From Bacteroidales bacterium (GTDB lineage Bacteria > Bacteroidota > Bacteroidia > Bacteroidales > Marinilabiliaceae): a stretch of DNA of 64,000 bases. The position numbers and the translations under genes are program-made. The notes under the pieces were generated by a model. That model saw only the letters and a program-made list of their open reading frames with translations. It searched no databases and was not told the origin of the DNA. Each line of letters starts with the position of its first letter. Position 1 is the stretch's first letter. Location of the stretch: contig QKJP01000026.1 of the NCBI GenBank assembly GCA_003249255.1, positions 186,001 to 250,000 on the forward strand, in the 5' to 3' direction. Shown one piece after another: positions 38,193 through 47,243 of this stretch.

Positions 38193-38888
38193 TTATTGAT
38201 TCATGAAATGGATTGAGTGACAGGCTACTAAACCTGCTGTTTCTGTTCTTAATCGGGCAGAACCTAAGCTGATTGCAGTTATTTTTTTTTCTGTTGCTTC
38301 TTTAATTTCTGCTTCAGAGAAATCACCTTCAGGACCAATGAGTATTGTTGCATTTTGGCCTACGTTGTAACAATTTTTTAGCAGTTGTTTTTCTTCATCA
38401 CGGCAGTGTGCAATGTAGGTTTGTTCCGGATTTTGAGTCTTGATAAAATCAGAGAATTTGATTAGATCATTAACGGTTGCAAAATTTGCTTTTAAGGATT
38501 GCTTTGACGCCGAGATAACTACTTTTTCAATTCTGTCTAAACGTAGTTTTCTTCTTTCGGAATGATGGCAAATGATTAAAGTAATTTCATCTACTCCCAT
38601 TTCAACGGCTTTTTCTACCATCCACTCTAAGCGATCATTATTCTTAGTAGGTGCAATGGCAATGTGAATACGATATGGTCTTGAAGGTTCTTTAGTTGAA
38701 CTAATTAGTTCCAACTCACATCGTTTGGGGTGTGGGTTTGTTATTCTAGTTTTATAAAATGTGCCTTTGCCATCTGTAACGGTTATGGTATCACCTTCTT
38801 TGTGTCGAAGTACATTGATGCAGTGCTTGCTTTCTGATTCTATAAGGCTACCACTTCCAGTGAAATAGGGATCGTAGAATAATTCCAT
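38193..38888 (-). CDS. rsmE: 16S rRNA m3U1498 methyltransferase
   Basis: 231 aa. SPOUT-class enzyme that methylates U1498 in 16S rRNA. The start MELFYDPYF plus the N-terminal PUA-like domain (KHCINVLRHKEGD), the SAM-knot motifs LIGPEGDFSEAEI and LGSARLRTETAG identify it. The in-frame TTG at 38909 lies inside a TATCTTTG box (38907-38914, minus strand) that looks like the -7 promoter element, so the ATG at 38888 is the start. Confidence 0.94.
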   Translation of the reverse strand: MELFYDPYFTGSGSLIESESKHCINVLRHKEGDTITVTDGKGTFYKTRITNPHPKRCELELISSTKEPSRPYRIHIAIAPTKNNDRLEWMVEKAVEMGVDEITLIICHHSERRKLRLDRIEKVVISASKQSLKANFATVNDLIKFSDFIKTQNPEQTYIAHCRDEEKQLLKNCYNVGQNATILIGPEGDFSEAEIKEATEKKITAISLGSARLRTETAGLVACHSIHFMNQ

Positions 38889-38906
38889 TTTAGTGTTCTT
38901 TGTGGC

Positions 38907-38914
38907 CAAAGATA
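38907..38914 (-). promoter_or_regulatory. Putative -7 element of rsmE
   Basis: Minus strand TATCTTTG, matching TAnnTTTG, 19-26 bases before the rsmE start. No good -33 box at 17-21 bases. Confidence 0.4.
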
Positions 38915-38967
38915 ATGATATACTTGCTGATTGCTTAAAGCCGCAAACGATAATCTGGTTTTATTGC

Positions 38968-38992
38968 AAAAAAAAAGCGCCGGAGGCGCTTT
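38968..38992 (-). terminator. Terminator of the small HTH-like gene
   Basis: AAAGCGCC (38974-38981) and GGCGCTTT (38985-38992) with loop GGA; the A run at 38968-38976 gives a T run on the minus strand, right after the gene ending at 39003. Confidence 0.8.
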
Positions 38993-39002
38993 AACAGGTG
39001 TG

Positions 39003-39263
39003 TTATGCATGGCCCTTGGTTCTTTTAATCATATCTTTGGCCATATCTAAAATTGTTGTGTCATCTAATTCAACGATACCTCCATCAGGTCCTTGTTCTG
39101 TGTGAATACCTACGCTTGTACCATGGTCATAGTCCGATCCTCCAAAGTAATTCCTAACCGTTTCATCTTCCATGTGGAGTTTTTCTGCAATGGTATGAAT
39201 TGCTCCGGATGGTAGGCTGTCTTTTATCTTTCTAAGCTGATTAAAAGTTAATGTCGCTGTCAT
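39003..39263 (-). CDS. Small conserved-looking protein with HTH-like segment
   Basis: 86 aa. The segment LPSGAIHTIAEKLHMEDETVRNYFGG has the spacing of a helix-turn-helix, so DNA binding is possible. The rest (GTSVGIHTEQGPDGGIVELDDTTILDMAKDMI) is acidic with a predicted helix. An own terminator and a good ATG support it as a real gene. I recall similar short proteins in Bacteroidota, but no family name can be given with confidence. Confidence 0.7.
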   Translation of the reverse strand: MTATLTFNQLRKIKDSLPSGAIHTIAEKLHMEDETVRNYFGGSDYDHGTSVGIHTEQGPDGGIVELDDTTILDMAKDMIKRTKGHA

Positions 39264-39385
39264 ACTATAAAGATTTAAGTTATCATTAGATATTAAATAA
39301 GGTACGACATTATTGATCCATTGGAAACCCTGATTCCATACTTTTTGGATGAAACCAAGGTTTTTATTTGATGAATGTTTTTATT

Positions 39386-39657
39386 GAGGTCAGTAGATAA
39401 GTACATACATTTCTGTATAAATCTAAAAAAGCCCTAAAGTGGGCGATATCCCAAAGCCTAGCCTGTAAGGGCTAGGATATTAATCAGGTATTTTATTTAA
39501 GCACCAAAGGTGCGTAGTCTTAATCACACGACTACGCACCTTTGGCGCTAACAATATCATGCCATGATATTCATAGCCCTCCAGGCTATGCTAAATGACA
39601 CCGCATCTTTGATGCTAACGTATGCTTACTATTGATAAGTATTTAACTACTTACCTC
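39386..39657. repeat. Hairpin-array element bounded by inverted repeats
   Basis: Ends GAGGTCAGTAG (39386-39396) and CTACTTACCTC (39647-39657) are inverted copies with one mismatch. Between them lie consecutive hairpins: GCCC/GGGC (39431-39444), CCTAGCC/GGCTAGG (39467-39486), a 19-bp pair with one mismatch (39501-39519 and 39530-39548), itself containing GCACC-AAA-GGTGC, then ATATCAT-GCC-ATGATAT (39554-39570), CATAGCC/GGCTATG (39572-39590) and GCATC-TTT-GATGC (39603-39615). No reading frame is credible. The layout matches the smaller element at 1453-1571. Confidence 0.65.
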
Positions 39658-39664
39658 TATGTTT

Positions 39665-40081
39665 TTATTTAACTTGTGATAGAAAAGTGTCAATATCAAC
39701 GACGTAACGTTCGTGGGCTCCAATTGCAACTGATCTATGGTTTTCATCCACAATAACTACATCAAAGAATAGTTTATATTTATCAATGAATTTTAGAAGT
39801 GCTTTACAGATTATTTTTGTTCCGGGTTTAACAGCTCTCAGATGTTTAACATTGATTTCAACACTCACGCTTTCTGCACCAATGGGAAGGTAGTCTTTGA
39901 TGAGAGCAATACAGGCTTGTTCCATTATAATAATGCCGGCAGGGGTCGAAAGTACATCTAACTCTCCTGTTTTATAGCTAGATGCCAAATCCTTTTGTTC
40001 AACAATTTTTTCAATTGAGAATTGTATATTAGGCCTTAGTGAATTTTGCCATGTAATGGTTTTTATCTCAATGTTTTCCAT
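39665..40081 (-). CDS. Thioesterase of hot-dog fold (FlK-like)
   Basis: 138 aa from the ATG at 40081; an upstream in-frame extension to 40111 is less likely. The pattern LDVLSTPAGIIIMEQACIALIKDYL followed by SVSVEINVKHLRAVKPGTKIICKA is characteristic of fluoroacetyl-CoA thioesterase-like hot-dog proteins, which hydrolyse acyl-CoA thioesters. The actual substrate cannot be read from sequence. A TATCTTTA sequence upstream may be its -7 element. It lies next to, but is probably separate from, prfC, which has its own terminator. Confidence 0.85.
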   Translation of the reverse strand: MENIEIKTITWQNSLRPNIQFSIEKIVEQKDLASSYKTGELDVLSTPAGIIIMEQACIALIKDYLPIGAESVSVEINVKHLRAVKPGTKIICKALLKFIDKYKLFFDVVIVDENHRSVAIGAHERYVVDIDTFLSQVK

Positions 40082-40150
40082 GGTAAGTAGATTTATGGGG
40101 TAAAGATACACAGATAATCAGAAAAATATCAAGGAGGATTCCATGATGGT

Positions 40151-40182
40151 AAAAAAAATCCCATTGAATAAAGTCAATGGGA
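40151..40182 (-). terminator. Terminator of prfC
   Basis: TCCCATTGA (40159-40167) and TCAATGGGA (40174-40182), loop of six; the A run at 40151-40158 supplies the T run on the minus strand. Confidence 0.82.
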
Positions 40183-40190
40183 ATAAATTT

Positions 40191-41768
40191 TTAAAATTCA
40201 GAGGTGAAATGAAATTTTATCTTGCTAAAATTATCTTGTGCCATTTGAAGCATGTAACTAGAATCGGCCATAAATACATCCCTGCCAAATTTGTCTTTGG
40301 CCATGTACTGTAGCTTTCGCTGTTTGAAATCGTCCAATTGTTTGGCATCACTACTTTCTAACCAGCAGGCTTTGTATAGATTGATTGGTTCATAGCGACA
40401 TTTAGCACCATATTCGTGCAACAGACGGTACTGGATTACTTCAAACTGAAGAGCACCAACGGTACCGATTACTTTTCGACCGTTCAATTGACTAACGAAT
40501 AACTGGGCAACACCTTCATCCATTAATTGGTCAATTCCTTTGGCCAATTGTTTAGATTTCATTGGGTCGTCATTCTCGATGTAACGGAATAGCTCAGGAG
40601 AGAAACTTGGTAAACCTTTAAAGTGAAATTTTTCTCCCTCGGTTAGTGTGTCACCAATTTTAAAATTACCAGAATCCGGAATACCTACAATATCCCCCGG
40701 GTAAGCTTCATCAATAATTGATTTTTTGTCGGCCATGAAGGCTGTTGGGCTGGAGAATTTCATGTTTTTTCCATGACGGACATGAAGGTAATTGGTGTTA
40801 CGTTCAAATTTACCGGAACAAACTTTAACGAATGCTAATCGGTTACGGTGATTTGGATCCATGTTGGCGTGGATCTTAAATACGAAACCTGAGAATTTTT
40901 CTTCATACGGGTTAATTATTCTTTCATCAGCTTGGGATGGAAGAGGAGATGGCGCTATGTGTAAAAAGCAATTGAGCAGCTCTCGAACTCCAAAATTATT
41001 TAATGCACTACCAAAAAATACCGGCGCAACAGTAGCATCCAGGTAGGTTTGTTTGTCAAATTCAGGGTATACACCCTCTACAAGTTCCAATTCGCCACGT
41101 AAATCGCTTGCAAAGCTTTCGCCGATTAATTTGTCTACTTTCGGGTCGTTTACGTTTTTAATGGCAATTCCTTCTTCTAATGATTGTTTGCTTGGTTCGA
41201 ATAGATATAAACTCTCATCAAATAGATTGTAAACTCCTTTAAAGTTAGGCCCATTGTTTATTGGCCAACTTAATGGACGAACTTTGATTTTAAGCTCTTC
41301 TTCTACTTCATCTAAAAGTTCAAATGGGTCTTTACTTGGTCGGTCTAATTTATTGATAAAGACAATAACCGGAGTATGGCGCATGCGACACACTTCCATT
41401 AGCTTTCGGGTTTGAGCTTCTACACCTTTGGCTGAATCAACTACAATAATTACACTGTCTACGGCGGTTAATGTTCTAAAAGTATCTTCTGCGAAATCCT
41501 GGTGACCCGGGGTATCCAAAATATTAACCTTACAACCGTTATATTCAAACCCCATTACCGAGGTGGCTACTGAAATACCGCGTTGCTTTTCAATTTCCAT
41601 AAAATCGGATGTTGCTGTTTTTTTAATCTTGTTTGATTTTACAGCTCCTGCAACATGAATAGCTCCTCCAAAAAGTAGCAGTTTTTCGGTTAATGTTGTT
41701 TTTCCCGCATCAGGGTGACTTATGATGGCAAAGGTACGTCTTCTATTAATTTCGTCGTTAAATCCCAT
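40191..41768 (-). CDS. prfC: Peptide chain release factor 3
   Basis: 525 aa GTPase that recycles RF1/RF2 after termination. G1 motif [13 protein letters not shown], switch region [11 protein letters not shown]3 DTPGHQDF and G4 NKLD are present, followed by the translational GTPase domains II and III with the RF3-specific C-terminal part ([18 protein letters not shown]). Length is normal. A promoter of Bacteroidota type precedes it. Confidence 0.96.
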   Translation of the reverse strand: MGFNDEINRRRTFAIISHPDAGKTTLTEKLLLFGGAIHVAGAVKSNKIKKTATSDFMEIEKQRGISVATSVMGFEYNGCKVNILDTPGHQDFAEDTFRTLTAVDSVIIVVDSAKGVEAQTRKLMEVCRMRHTPVIVFINKLDRPSKDPFELLDEVEEELKIKVRPLSWPINNGPNFKGVYNLFDESLYLFEPSKQSLEEGIAIKNVNDPKVDKLIGESFASDLRGELELVEGVYPEFDKQTYLDATVAPVFFGSALNNFGVRELLNCFLHIAPSPLPSQADERIINPYEEKFSGFVFKIHANMDPNHRNRLAFVKVCSGKFERNTNYLHVRHGKNMKFSSPTAFMADKKSIIDEAYPGDIVGIPDSGNFKIGDTLTEGEKFHFKGLPSFSPELFRYIENDDPMKSKQLAKGIDQLMDEGVAQLFVSQLNGRKVIGTVGALQFEVIQYRLLHEYGAKCRYEPINLYKACWLESSDAKQLDDFKQRKLQYMAKDKFGRDVFMADSSYMLQMAQDNFSKIKFHFTSEF

Positions 41769-41788
41769 TTATCTAATTTTAGCGGGTG

Positions 41789-41817
41789 CAAAAATACAAT
41801 AGATAGATCAGATTCAA
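41789..41817 (-). promoter_or_regulatory. Bacteroidota-type promoter of prfC
   Basis: On the minus strand TTG (41815-41817), an 18-base spacer and TATTTTTG (41789-41796) fit the -33/-7 consensus, about 21 bases before the start codon. Confidence 0.6.
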
Positions 41818-41963
41818 TCACATCGGAATGATTATTTATTATAAAATAGTACCGTTAACGGTTTAATTTATTGTAAAGATTTTGATTTATTCCTGCGTGT
41901 TGTAGTTTTTATCTTAATATTGAGTTTTATTTGAATTGTAAAGGAATTAAAAGAAAGTATCGT

Positions 41964-42827
41964 ATGAGAAGTTGGACTAATTATCATGGTCATTGTAATT
42001 ATTGTGATGGTCGTGGAGAAATGGAAGCTTATATTAAAAAAGCCATTGAATATGGAATGAAGAATATTGGTATTTCTTCTCATGCTCCTGTTCCTTTTAA
42101 TGTGGATTGGACCATGTCTCCAGGAAAGTTGAATGCTTATGTAAATGAAATAGATGCATTAAAGGCCAAGTATGCAGATGAAATTCCTGTTTATAAATCT
42201 TTGGAGGTTGATTATATTCCGAATGCTATATCTGTCAACTCAGCACATATAAGAAATGCACAACTTGATTATTCAGTTGGGTCCATTCATTTTGTTGATT
42301 TCTTCAAGGATGGAACACCATGGGCTATTGATGGCCCTGTTGATGAGTTTAAATCCGGTTTAGACGAAATTTTTGCAGGAGATATGAAAGCCGCAACTTT
42401 ACGTTTTTTTCAGCTCCAAAAAGAAATGTTAGATCAGGCACCTCCAACCATTTTAGGTCATTTTGATAAAATGAAAATGCACAACCGTACGTTTGGTTTC
42501 TTTAATGAAGAGGAGGATTGGTATCTTAAAGAAGTGAAGGAGACATTAGATTTAGCTCAAGAAAAAAATGTTATTGTAGAAATTAATACAAAAGCTATTG
42601 GAAGCTTGGGTGTATTGTATCCGGGACCTGAGATATTTTCATTTTTAAAAGATAAAAATGTACCAATAACCATTAATAGTGATGCTCATGATGATTACAA
42701 ATTAGTGTTAGGCTTTGCTGAAACAGCACAGTTGTTAAATGATGCAGGTATAACTCAATGCTTTGAACTCCTAAATGGCGATTGGCAGGCTTTTTCTTTC
42801 AATAAAGATGGCATCTTTTTTGACTAA
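41964..42827 (+). CDS. PHP-domain histidinol-phosphatase-like protein
   Basis: 287 aa from the ATG at 41964; the in-frame TTG at 41931 is not a convincing start. PHP metal motifs: YHGHCNYCDG at the N-terminus (HxH), SSHAP, a conserved ILGHFDKMKMH and the closing INSDAHDD. The best match by layout is histidinol-phosphatase of the HisJ/HisK type, but many PHP phosphoesterases look alike and no his genes are present here. Confidence 0.82.
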   Translation: MRSWTNYHGHCNYCDGRGEMEAYIKKAIEYGMKNIGISSHAPVPFNVDWTMSPGKLNAYVNEIDALKAKYADEIPVYKSLEVDYIPNAISVNSAHIRNAQLDYSVGSIHFVDFFKDGTPWAIDGPVDEFKSGLDEIFAGDMKAATLRFFQLQKEMLDQAPPTILGHFDKMKMHNRTFGFFNEEEDWYLKEVKETLDLAQEKNVIVEINTKAIGSLGVLYPGPEIFSFLKDKNVPITINSDAHDDYKLVLGFAETAQLLNDAGITQCFELLNGDWQAFSFNKDGIFFD

Positions 42828-42831
42828 TATT

Positions 42832-43023
42832 CTACTTGATAGTTGCCGTAAGCCCTATTAACATGCCATATAAAATACTTGATATGGGAGACGAGCTGAT
42901 GGGGCATGAGCCATTGCTGCAACCGATAAAATTATAATAAAGGTATACTCCAAGTGCACCTAGTATTACACCTATTAAGGTTTTAATTGTGAAGTGTTTT
43001 TTTAGTTTTGAAAGATGTCTCAT
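42832..43023 (-). CDS. Small DUF6132-like membrane protein
   Basis: 63 aa from the ATG at 43023. Two TM helices (about 14-30 and 45-61) are separated by a Cys-containing loop, GCSNGSCPISSSP, the mark of the DUF6132 family as I recall it. Some relatives sit beside thiosulfate/sulfur-transport or rhodanese genes; nothing of that kind is nearby. Role unknown. Confidence 0.72.
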   Translation of the reverse strand: MRHLSKLKKHFTIKTLIGVILGALGVYLYYNFIGCSNGSCPISSSPISSILYGMLIGLTATIK

Positions 43024-43140
43024 AGGTTTATAATTTTCACGCAAAGACGCACAAGGAAATTTAATCATCTCCCTGGGTGTAGAGCTTTTTGCATGATCGT
43101 TTCATAATATGCTTGTTTAAAAAATAATTTTTGTAAAGAT

Positions 43141-44364
43141 ATGAAAATATATAGAAATATACATGTGTTGATATTTATTTTTATTGTCTCTTGTTTAAGT
43201 GCTCAAAATCCTGATATTCATGGGTTAATTGATCAATATATTGCAATAGATTCAATAAAAGATGTAAATGTTAAGCGTTATTCTTTAAATCAATTTAGTG
43301 AAGCTTTTTTGAAGTGGTTTGAAGAATCGGAGGTAAATACTAATGAGCTTAACGTAAACCATATTTTTCATCTTCAATCTAATGATTTTGAGACATATTT
43401 ATTTTCAAAATGCATATCAGGAAAAAGTTATCAAATCAATTGGTTTGTTAAAAATAACATTACCCAAAAAGTATATGCTTATAAAGAGGATAAAGTTCTT
43501 AATGATATAAAGGATCATATTTTAAGATTGTCAGGAGAATATAAAACAATTAGTAAATCCGGGTATGAGAGAAAAAGTTTAGTAGTTAAAGAACAAAACT
43601 CACAAGAGGTTTTAATTAACGTGGTAGATTTAAGCTTAAAATGTTCTTTTGAAGATTTGTTTAATGCTAAAAATGATGACGAAAAAGAGCGCTTGAATGA
43701 TGTTATTTCTAATAAGTTAGAGAAATTAGGTAAAGATGAAACAACTTTTTCTCATGATTTTGCGAATATTAAACGAATGAAGACCATTTTTTCAAAAGAT
43801 GGAAAAGTGAAAATATGTACCTATAATGTAGAAAATTCAGGTTTTCAACACCATTTTTATGGAGCGGTTATGTTTAAATCGGATGATCAATTTCTTTACT
43901 TTCCTTTGATAGATAAAACCGATAAAATTCAAACTCCTGAACGGGTTACTGTTTCTAATAAAAAATGGTTTGGAGCGTTGTATTTAGATGTTATTGATGT
44001 TAAAGTGAAAGGTGAAACTTATTATACTTTAATTGGTTATAAAGGGCATGACGAATTTGTAAAGCGACGGGTTTTAGATGTTATGTTTTTACAAGGAAAT
44101 CGATTGAGTTTTGGGCATCCATTGTTTAAAACAGATAAGTTTACACGTCATCGAATGATTTATGAATACTCTGCTGGTACTTCGATGATGTTGCGGTATG
44201 ACAGAGATGAAAAAATGATTGTGATGGATAATTTGGTGCCAAGTGAAACTGTGTATACAGGTGTATATCAGTTTTATGGTCCCGATTTTACCTATAATGG
44301 ATTTAAGTTTACAAAAGGTTATTGGGAATTAAGAGAAGATATTGATTTACGTAATTCTCAATAA
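43141..44364 (+). CDS. Secreted protein of unknown function
   Basis: 407 aa with signal peptide (cleavage near CLSA-Q, about residue 22). The N-terminal half is helical and charged; the C-terminal half has many aromatic beta segments (FYGAVMFKSDDQFLYFPLID, WFGALYLDVIDVKVKGETYYTLIGYKG). I do not recognise the family. The gene ends 18 bp before the M49 peptidase gene, so both may share a transcript. Confidence 0.72.
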   Translation: MKIYRNIHVLIFIFIVSCLSAQNPDIHGLIDQYIAIDSIKDVNVKRYSLNQFSEAFLKWFEESEVNTNELNVNHIFHLQSNDFETYLFSKCISGKSYQINWFVKNNITQKVYAYKEDKVLNDIKDHILRLSGEYKTISKSGYERKSLVVKEQNSQEVLINVVDLSLKCSFEDLFNAKNDDEKERLNDVISNKLEKLGKDETTFSHDFANIKRMKTIFSKDGKVKICTYNVENSGFQHHFYGAVMFKSDDQFLYFPLIDKTDKIQTPERVTVSNKKWFGALYLDVIDVKVKGETYYTLIGYKGHDEFVKRRVLDVMFLQGNRLSFGHPLFKTDKFTRHRMIYEYSAGTSMMLRYDRDEKMIVMDNLVPSETVYTGVYQFYGPDFTYNGFKFTKGYWELREDIDLRNSQ

Positions 44365-44382
44365 ACGACTAAGAATAACAAT

Positions 44383-46362
44383 GTGATGGAAAATAATTTT
44401 CAGTATTTAGTAGAGCAATTTGCCGATCTAAGGATTTTGCGTTTCAATATTCCAAATTTTGAAAAACTACCGCTACCACAAAAGAAATACATTTATTATC
44501 TAAGTCAGGCAGCATTGAGTGGGCGTGATATATTATGGGATCAAAATAATAAATATAACCTGTGGTTGCGTCATGTTTTAACGGCCATTTATACCGCCAA
44601 TAGTAAAATTGAAGATCAAGGTGAGGCATTTAAACTATTCGAGGTCTTTTTTAAGCGTGTTTTGTTCTCAAATGGTTTTCATCACCATTACAGTACCGAT
44701 AAGTTAGAAGTGAATTTTTCGAAGGAGCAGTTGCAGAGCTTGGTGGCGCACTTAACGGAAGGACAAATAAACGGACTTCGTGGTGGTTCAAAGGAAGAAT
44801 TGTTTGAGAAATTGTTGTGCTTGTTATACGATGCTAGTTTTGCGTCAAAACGCGTATGTCAGGATCCCACTAAGGATTTGCTTGTTGAATCCGCTAATAA
44901 CTTTTACGAAGGAGTTACCCAGAAAGAAGCCGAGTCTTATTATCAGAAAAAATACCGGGAGAGTGGCCATCAATCAATTTCTCATGGCTTAAATAGTCGT
45001 TTGGTAAAAGAAGGAGACACTTTAAAAGAGGAAGTATGGAAAAGTGGCGGAGTTTATGGAATGGCCATTGATCAAATTATCTATTGGTTAGAGAAAGCAG
45101 GTAAAGTGGCTGAGAATAAAGATCAAGAGACCTATATTAAATTGTTGTGTGATTATTATCGTACCGGAGATTTACATCTTTTTGATGAATACAGTATTAA
45201 ATGGATTCACGAGCAAAGTGGTGATGTAGATTTTATCAATGGCTTCATAGAAGTGTATGGCGATTCTTTAAGTTATAAAGCAACCTGGGAAAGTTTGGTA
45301 AATATTAAAGACCGGGAAGCAAGTGAGCATGTAAAAGTAATTAGCGATAATGCTCAATGGTTTGAAGATCGTTCTCCTGTTGATGTAGGTTTCCGAAAAA
45401 AACAGGTGAGCGGAGTTTCCATGAAAGTTATTAGTGCGGTAATGCTTGGTGGTGATTGTTATCCGGCTTCTCCCTTGGGAATTAATTTGCCAAATGCAGA
45501 ATGGATAAGAGAGGTGCATGGATCTAAATCTGTTTCATTAGAAAACATTAGTTATGCTCATGGTCAAGCCTCTTTAAAAGCCGGTGTGCTTGAGGAATTT
45601 GCAGCCAACGAAGAGCAAATTGAATTGCATAAAAAGTTTGGCTCAATTGCCGATAATTTGCACACACATCTGCATGAGTGTCTTGGTCACGGATCGGGTC
45701 GTATGTTAGAAGGCATAAAGATTGACGATTTAAAAGCCTATGGTTCTACCATAGAAGAAGCACGCGCCGATTTATTTGGTTTATACTTTATGGCTGATGA
45801 GAAAATGCTTGAGTTGGATTTAGTTCCTGATATGGATGTGTATAAAGCTCAATATAATTCTTATTTGCGAAATGGATTAATGGTACAAACAGCCCGAATA
45901 CAGTTGGGTAAAGATATCGAACAAGCTCACATGCGTAACCGCCAGATGATTTCGAAATGGGTATTAGAGAAGGGGCAGAAGAACAAGGTCGTTGAACTTA
46001 CTCAAATCGAAGGCAAAAAGTATATTGTAATTCATGATTATGAGCAATTACGAGCTTTGTTTGGAGAGTTGTTGAAAGAGATTCAACGCATAAAATCTAC
46101 CGGTGATTACCAGGCTGCAAAAGATATGATTGAAACTTATGGTGTAAAAATAGATCAAGATTTACATCAGGAAGTTTTGGAGCGTTACAAAAAATTAAAT
46201 GTTGCGCCTTATACGGGATTTTTAAATCCGGTTCTTGAGCCTGAATTAAATGATACAGCCGAAATTGTTGATGTGAAAATTAGCTATAAGGAAAGCTTTT
46301 TGGAACAAATGCTTCGATATGGAAGAGAGTATTCTTTTATAGACAATTTTGAAAGAATGTAA
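44383..46362 (+). CDS. Dipeptidyl-peptidase III-type metallopeptidase (M49)
   Basis: 659 aa. Zinc enzyme that removes dipeptides from short peptides. The M49 hallmark HExxxH reads HECLGH (431-436), and a second conserved part IEEARADLFGLYFMAD (457-472) carries the glutamate ligand (458/459). No signal peptide is evident, so it should be cytoplasmic, in line with many family members. Length is near that of the Bacteroides enzyme. Confidence 0.9.
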   Translation: MMENNFQYLVEQFADLRILRFNIPNFEKLPLPQKKYIYYLSQAALSGRDILWDQNNKYNLWLRHVLTAIYTANSKIEDQGEAFKLFEVFFKRVLFSNGFHHHYSTDKLEVNFSKEQLQSLVAHLTEGQINGLRGGSKEELFEKLLCLLYDASFASKRVCQDPTKDLLVESANNFYEGVTQKEAESYYQKKYRESGHQSISHGLNSRLVKEGDTLKEEVWKSGGVYGMAIDQIIYWLEKAGKVAENKDQETYIKLLCDYYRTGDLHLFDEYSIKWIHEQSGDVDFINGFIEVYGDSLSYKATWESLVNIKDREASEHVKVISDNAQWFEDRSPVDVGFRKKQVSGVSMKVISAVMLGGDCYPASPLGINLPNAEWIREVHGSKSVSLENISYAHGQASLKAGVLEEFAANEEQIELHKKFGSIADNLHTHLHECLGHGSGRMLEGIKIDDLKAYGSTIEEARADLFGLYFMADEKMLELDLVPDMDVYKAQYNSYLRNGLMVQTARIQLGKDIEQAHMRNRQMISKWVLEKGQKNKVVELTQIEGKKYIVIHDYEQLRALFGELLKEIQRIKSTGDYQAAKDMIETYGVKIDQDLHQEVLERYKKLNVAPYTGFLNPVLEPELNDTAEIVDVKISYKESFLEQMLRYGREYSFIDNFERM

Positions 46363-46417
46363 AAAAATGTGGCTTTTACATTGTGAGGAATTACAGCTTC
46401 TTGGCAATGTAAAAGCC
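46360..46417 (-). terminator. Terminator overlapping the 3' end of the methyltransferase gene
   Basis: A perfect 13-bp inverted repeat, GGCTTTTACATTG (46371-46383) and CAATGTAAAAGCC (46405-46417), with a 21-base loop containing the stop codon at 46391. An A run at 46360-46366 gives T residues after it on the minus strand. One arm lies in the last codons of the gene (GFYIAK). Confidence 0.75.
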
Positions 46418-47137
46418 ATAACCATAGAAGTTATGGTATTTATTAAAAATGGCTATGTCTTTTTTTTCCTCCTCAACGATGTCTTGAGCTTCCAGCGAAT
46501 GATTGTATTTTTGTAAAAATGCTTCAAATCCATTCTCAAGCGGTTTGTAATAGTTTTCCATCCAACAATCTTTCGAAATAATAAAGTGTGCAACCGGAGA
46601 ATATCCGTTGCTTTCTAACTTGCGTATATTGCCAGAAACAGTATCTATCTGAGGATATTCTTTTTGCCAATGCGCTGTTAGTTCTTCCGGACGTTCATTG
46701 CTTAACCACGATATTTCAGATACAGCGATGTAGCCTCCTTTTTTTAGGAATTGTTTCCAATAATTTATACCAGCTTCAAATCCCATGTTATAAATGGCCC
46801 CTTCGGACCAAATTAAGTCAAAAGTTTCTTGGTCAAAAGAAAGCTGATCCATCGAGCCGGCTCTTGTGTTTATATTGTTTAGTTTTAATTTATGTGCAGT
46901 TCGATTGAGTTTGTTAAGAAAAACCGGATAGATGTCAATTGCGGTAATTGCGGCTTTTGTGTTTTTGGCAAGTGTTATGGTTTGCGCTCCGGTGCCACAG
47001 CCAATGTCAGCGATTTTTATTGAGTTTTCAGGGCTTAGACCTGTTAACTCAAAAGCCTTCATGGTTGTTTCGTCATTTCCGGGACCTTGTCTATGGTTGG
47101 TGATGTGTAAATCAATCAATAATTCTAATTCATCCAT
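46391..47137 (-). CDS. Class I SAM-dependent methyltransferase
   Basis: 248 aa. The SAM-binding motif I is IADIGCGTGAQTITLA, motif II ITAIDIYPVF (Asp binding ribose), and LIWSEGAIYNMGFEAG follows as the family's motif IV-like region. The C-terminus GYGFYIAKKL is also usual for this UbiE/small-molecule-type group. The substrate is unknown. It is monocistronic and ends in a long hairpin. Confidence 0.88.
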   Translation of the reverse strand: MDELELLIDLHITNHRQGPGNDETTMKAFELTGLSPENSIKIADIGCGTGAQTITLAKNTKAAITAIDIYPVFLNKLNRTAHKLKLNNINTRAGSMDQLSFDQETFDLIWSEGAIYNMGFEAGINYWKQFLKKGGYIAVSEISWLSNERPEELTAHWQKEYPQIDTVSGNIRKLESNGYSPVAHFIISKDCWMENYYKPLENGFEAFLQKYNHSLEAQDIVEEEKKDIAIFNKYHNFYGYGFYIAKKL

Positions 47138-47185
47138 TTCTATTGAATTTTAAGATCATATAGTAGTTCATACGAGGAAAATAAT

Positions 47186-47228
47186 AAAAGCACCTACCAT
47201 TCAAAGGAGTTTAACAGTAAGTGCTTTT
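47186..47228 (-). terminator. Putative terminator of the hydrogenase-like/MCP gene
   Basis: AAAAGCAC (47186-47193) and GTGCTTTT (47221-47228) with a long loop, A-rich upstream giving T residues on the minus strand. The loop of 27 bases makes it weaker than others. Confidence 0.55.
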
Positions 47229-47243
47229 TATTATCAAACAACC

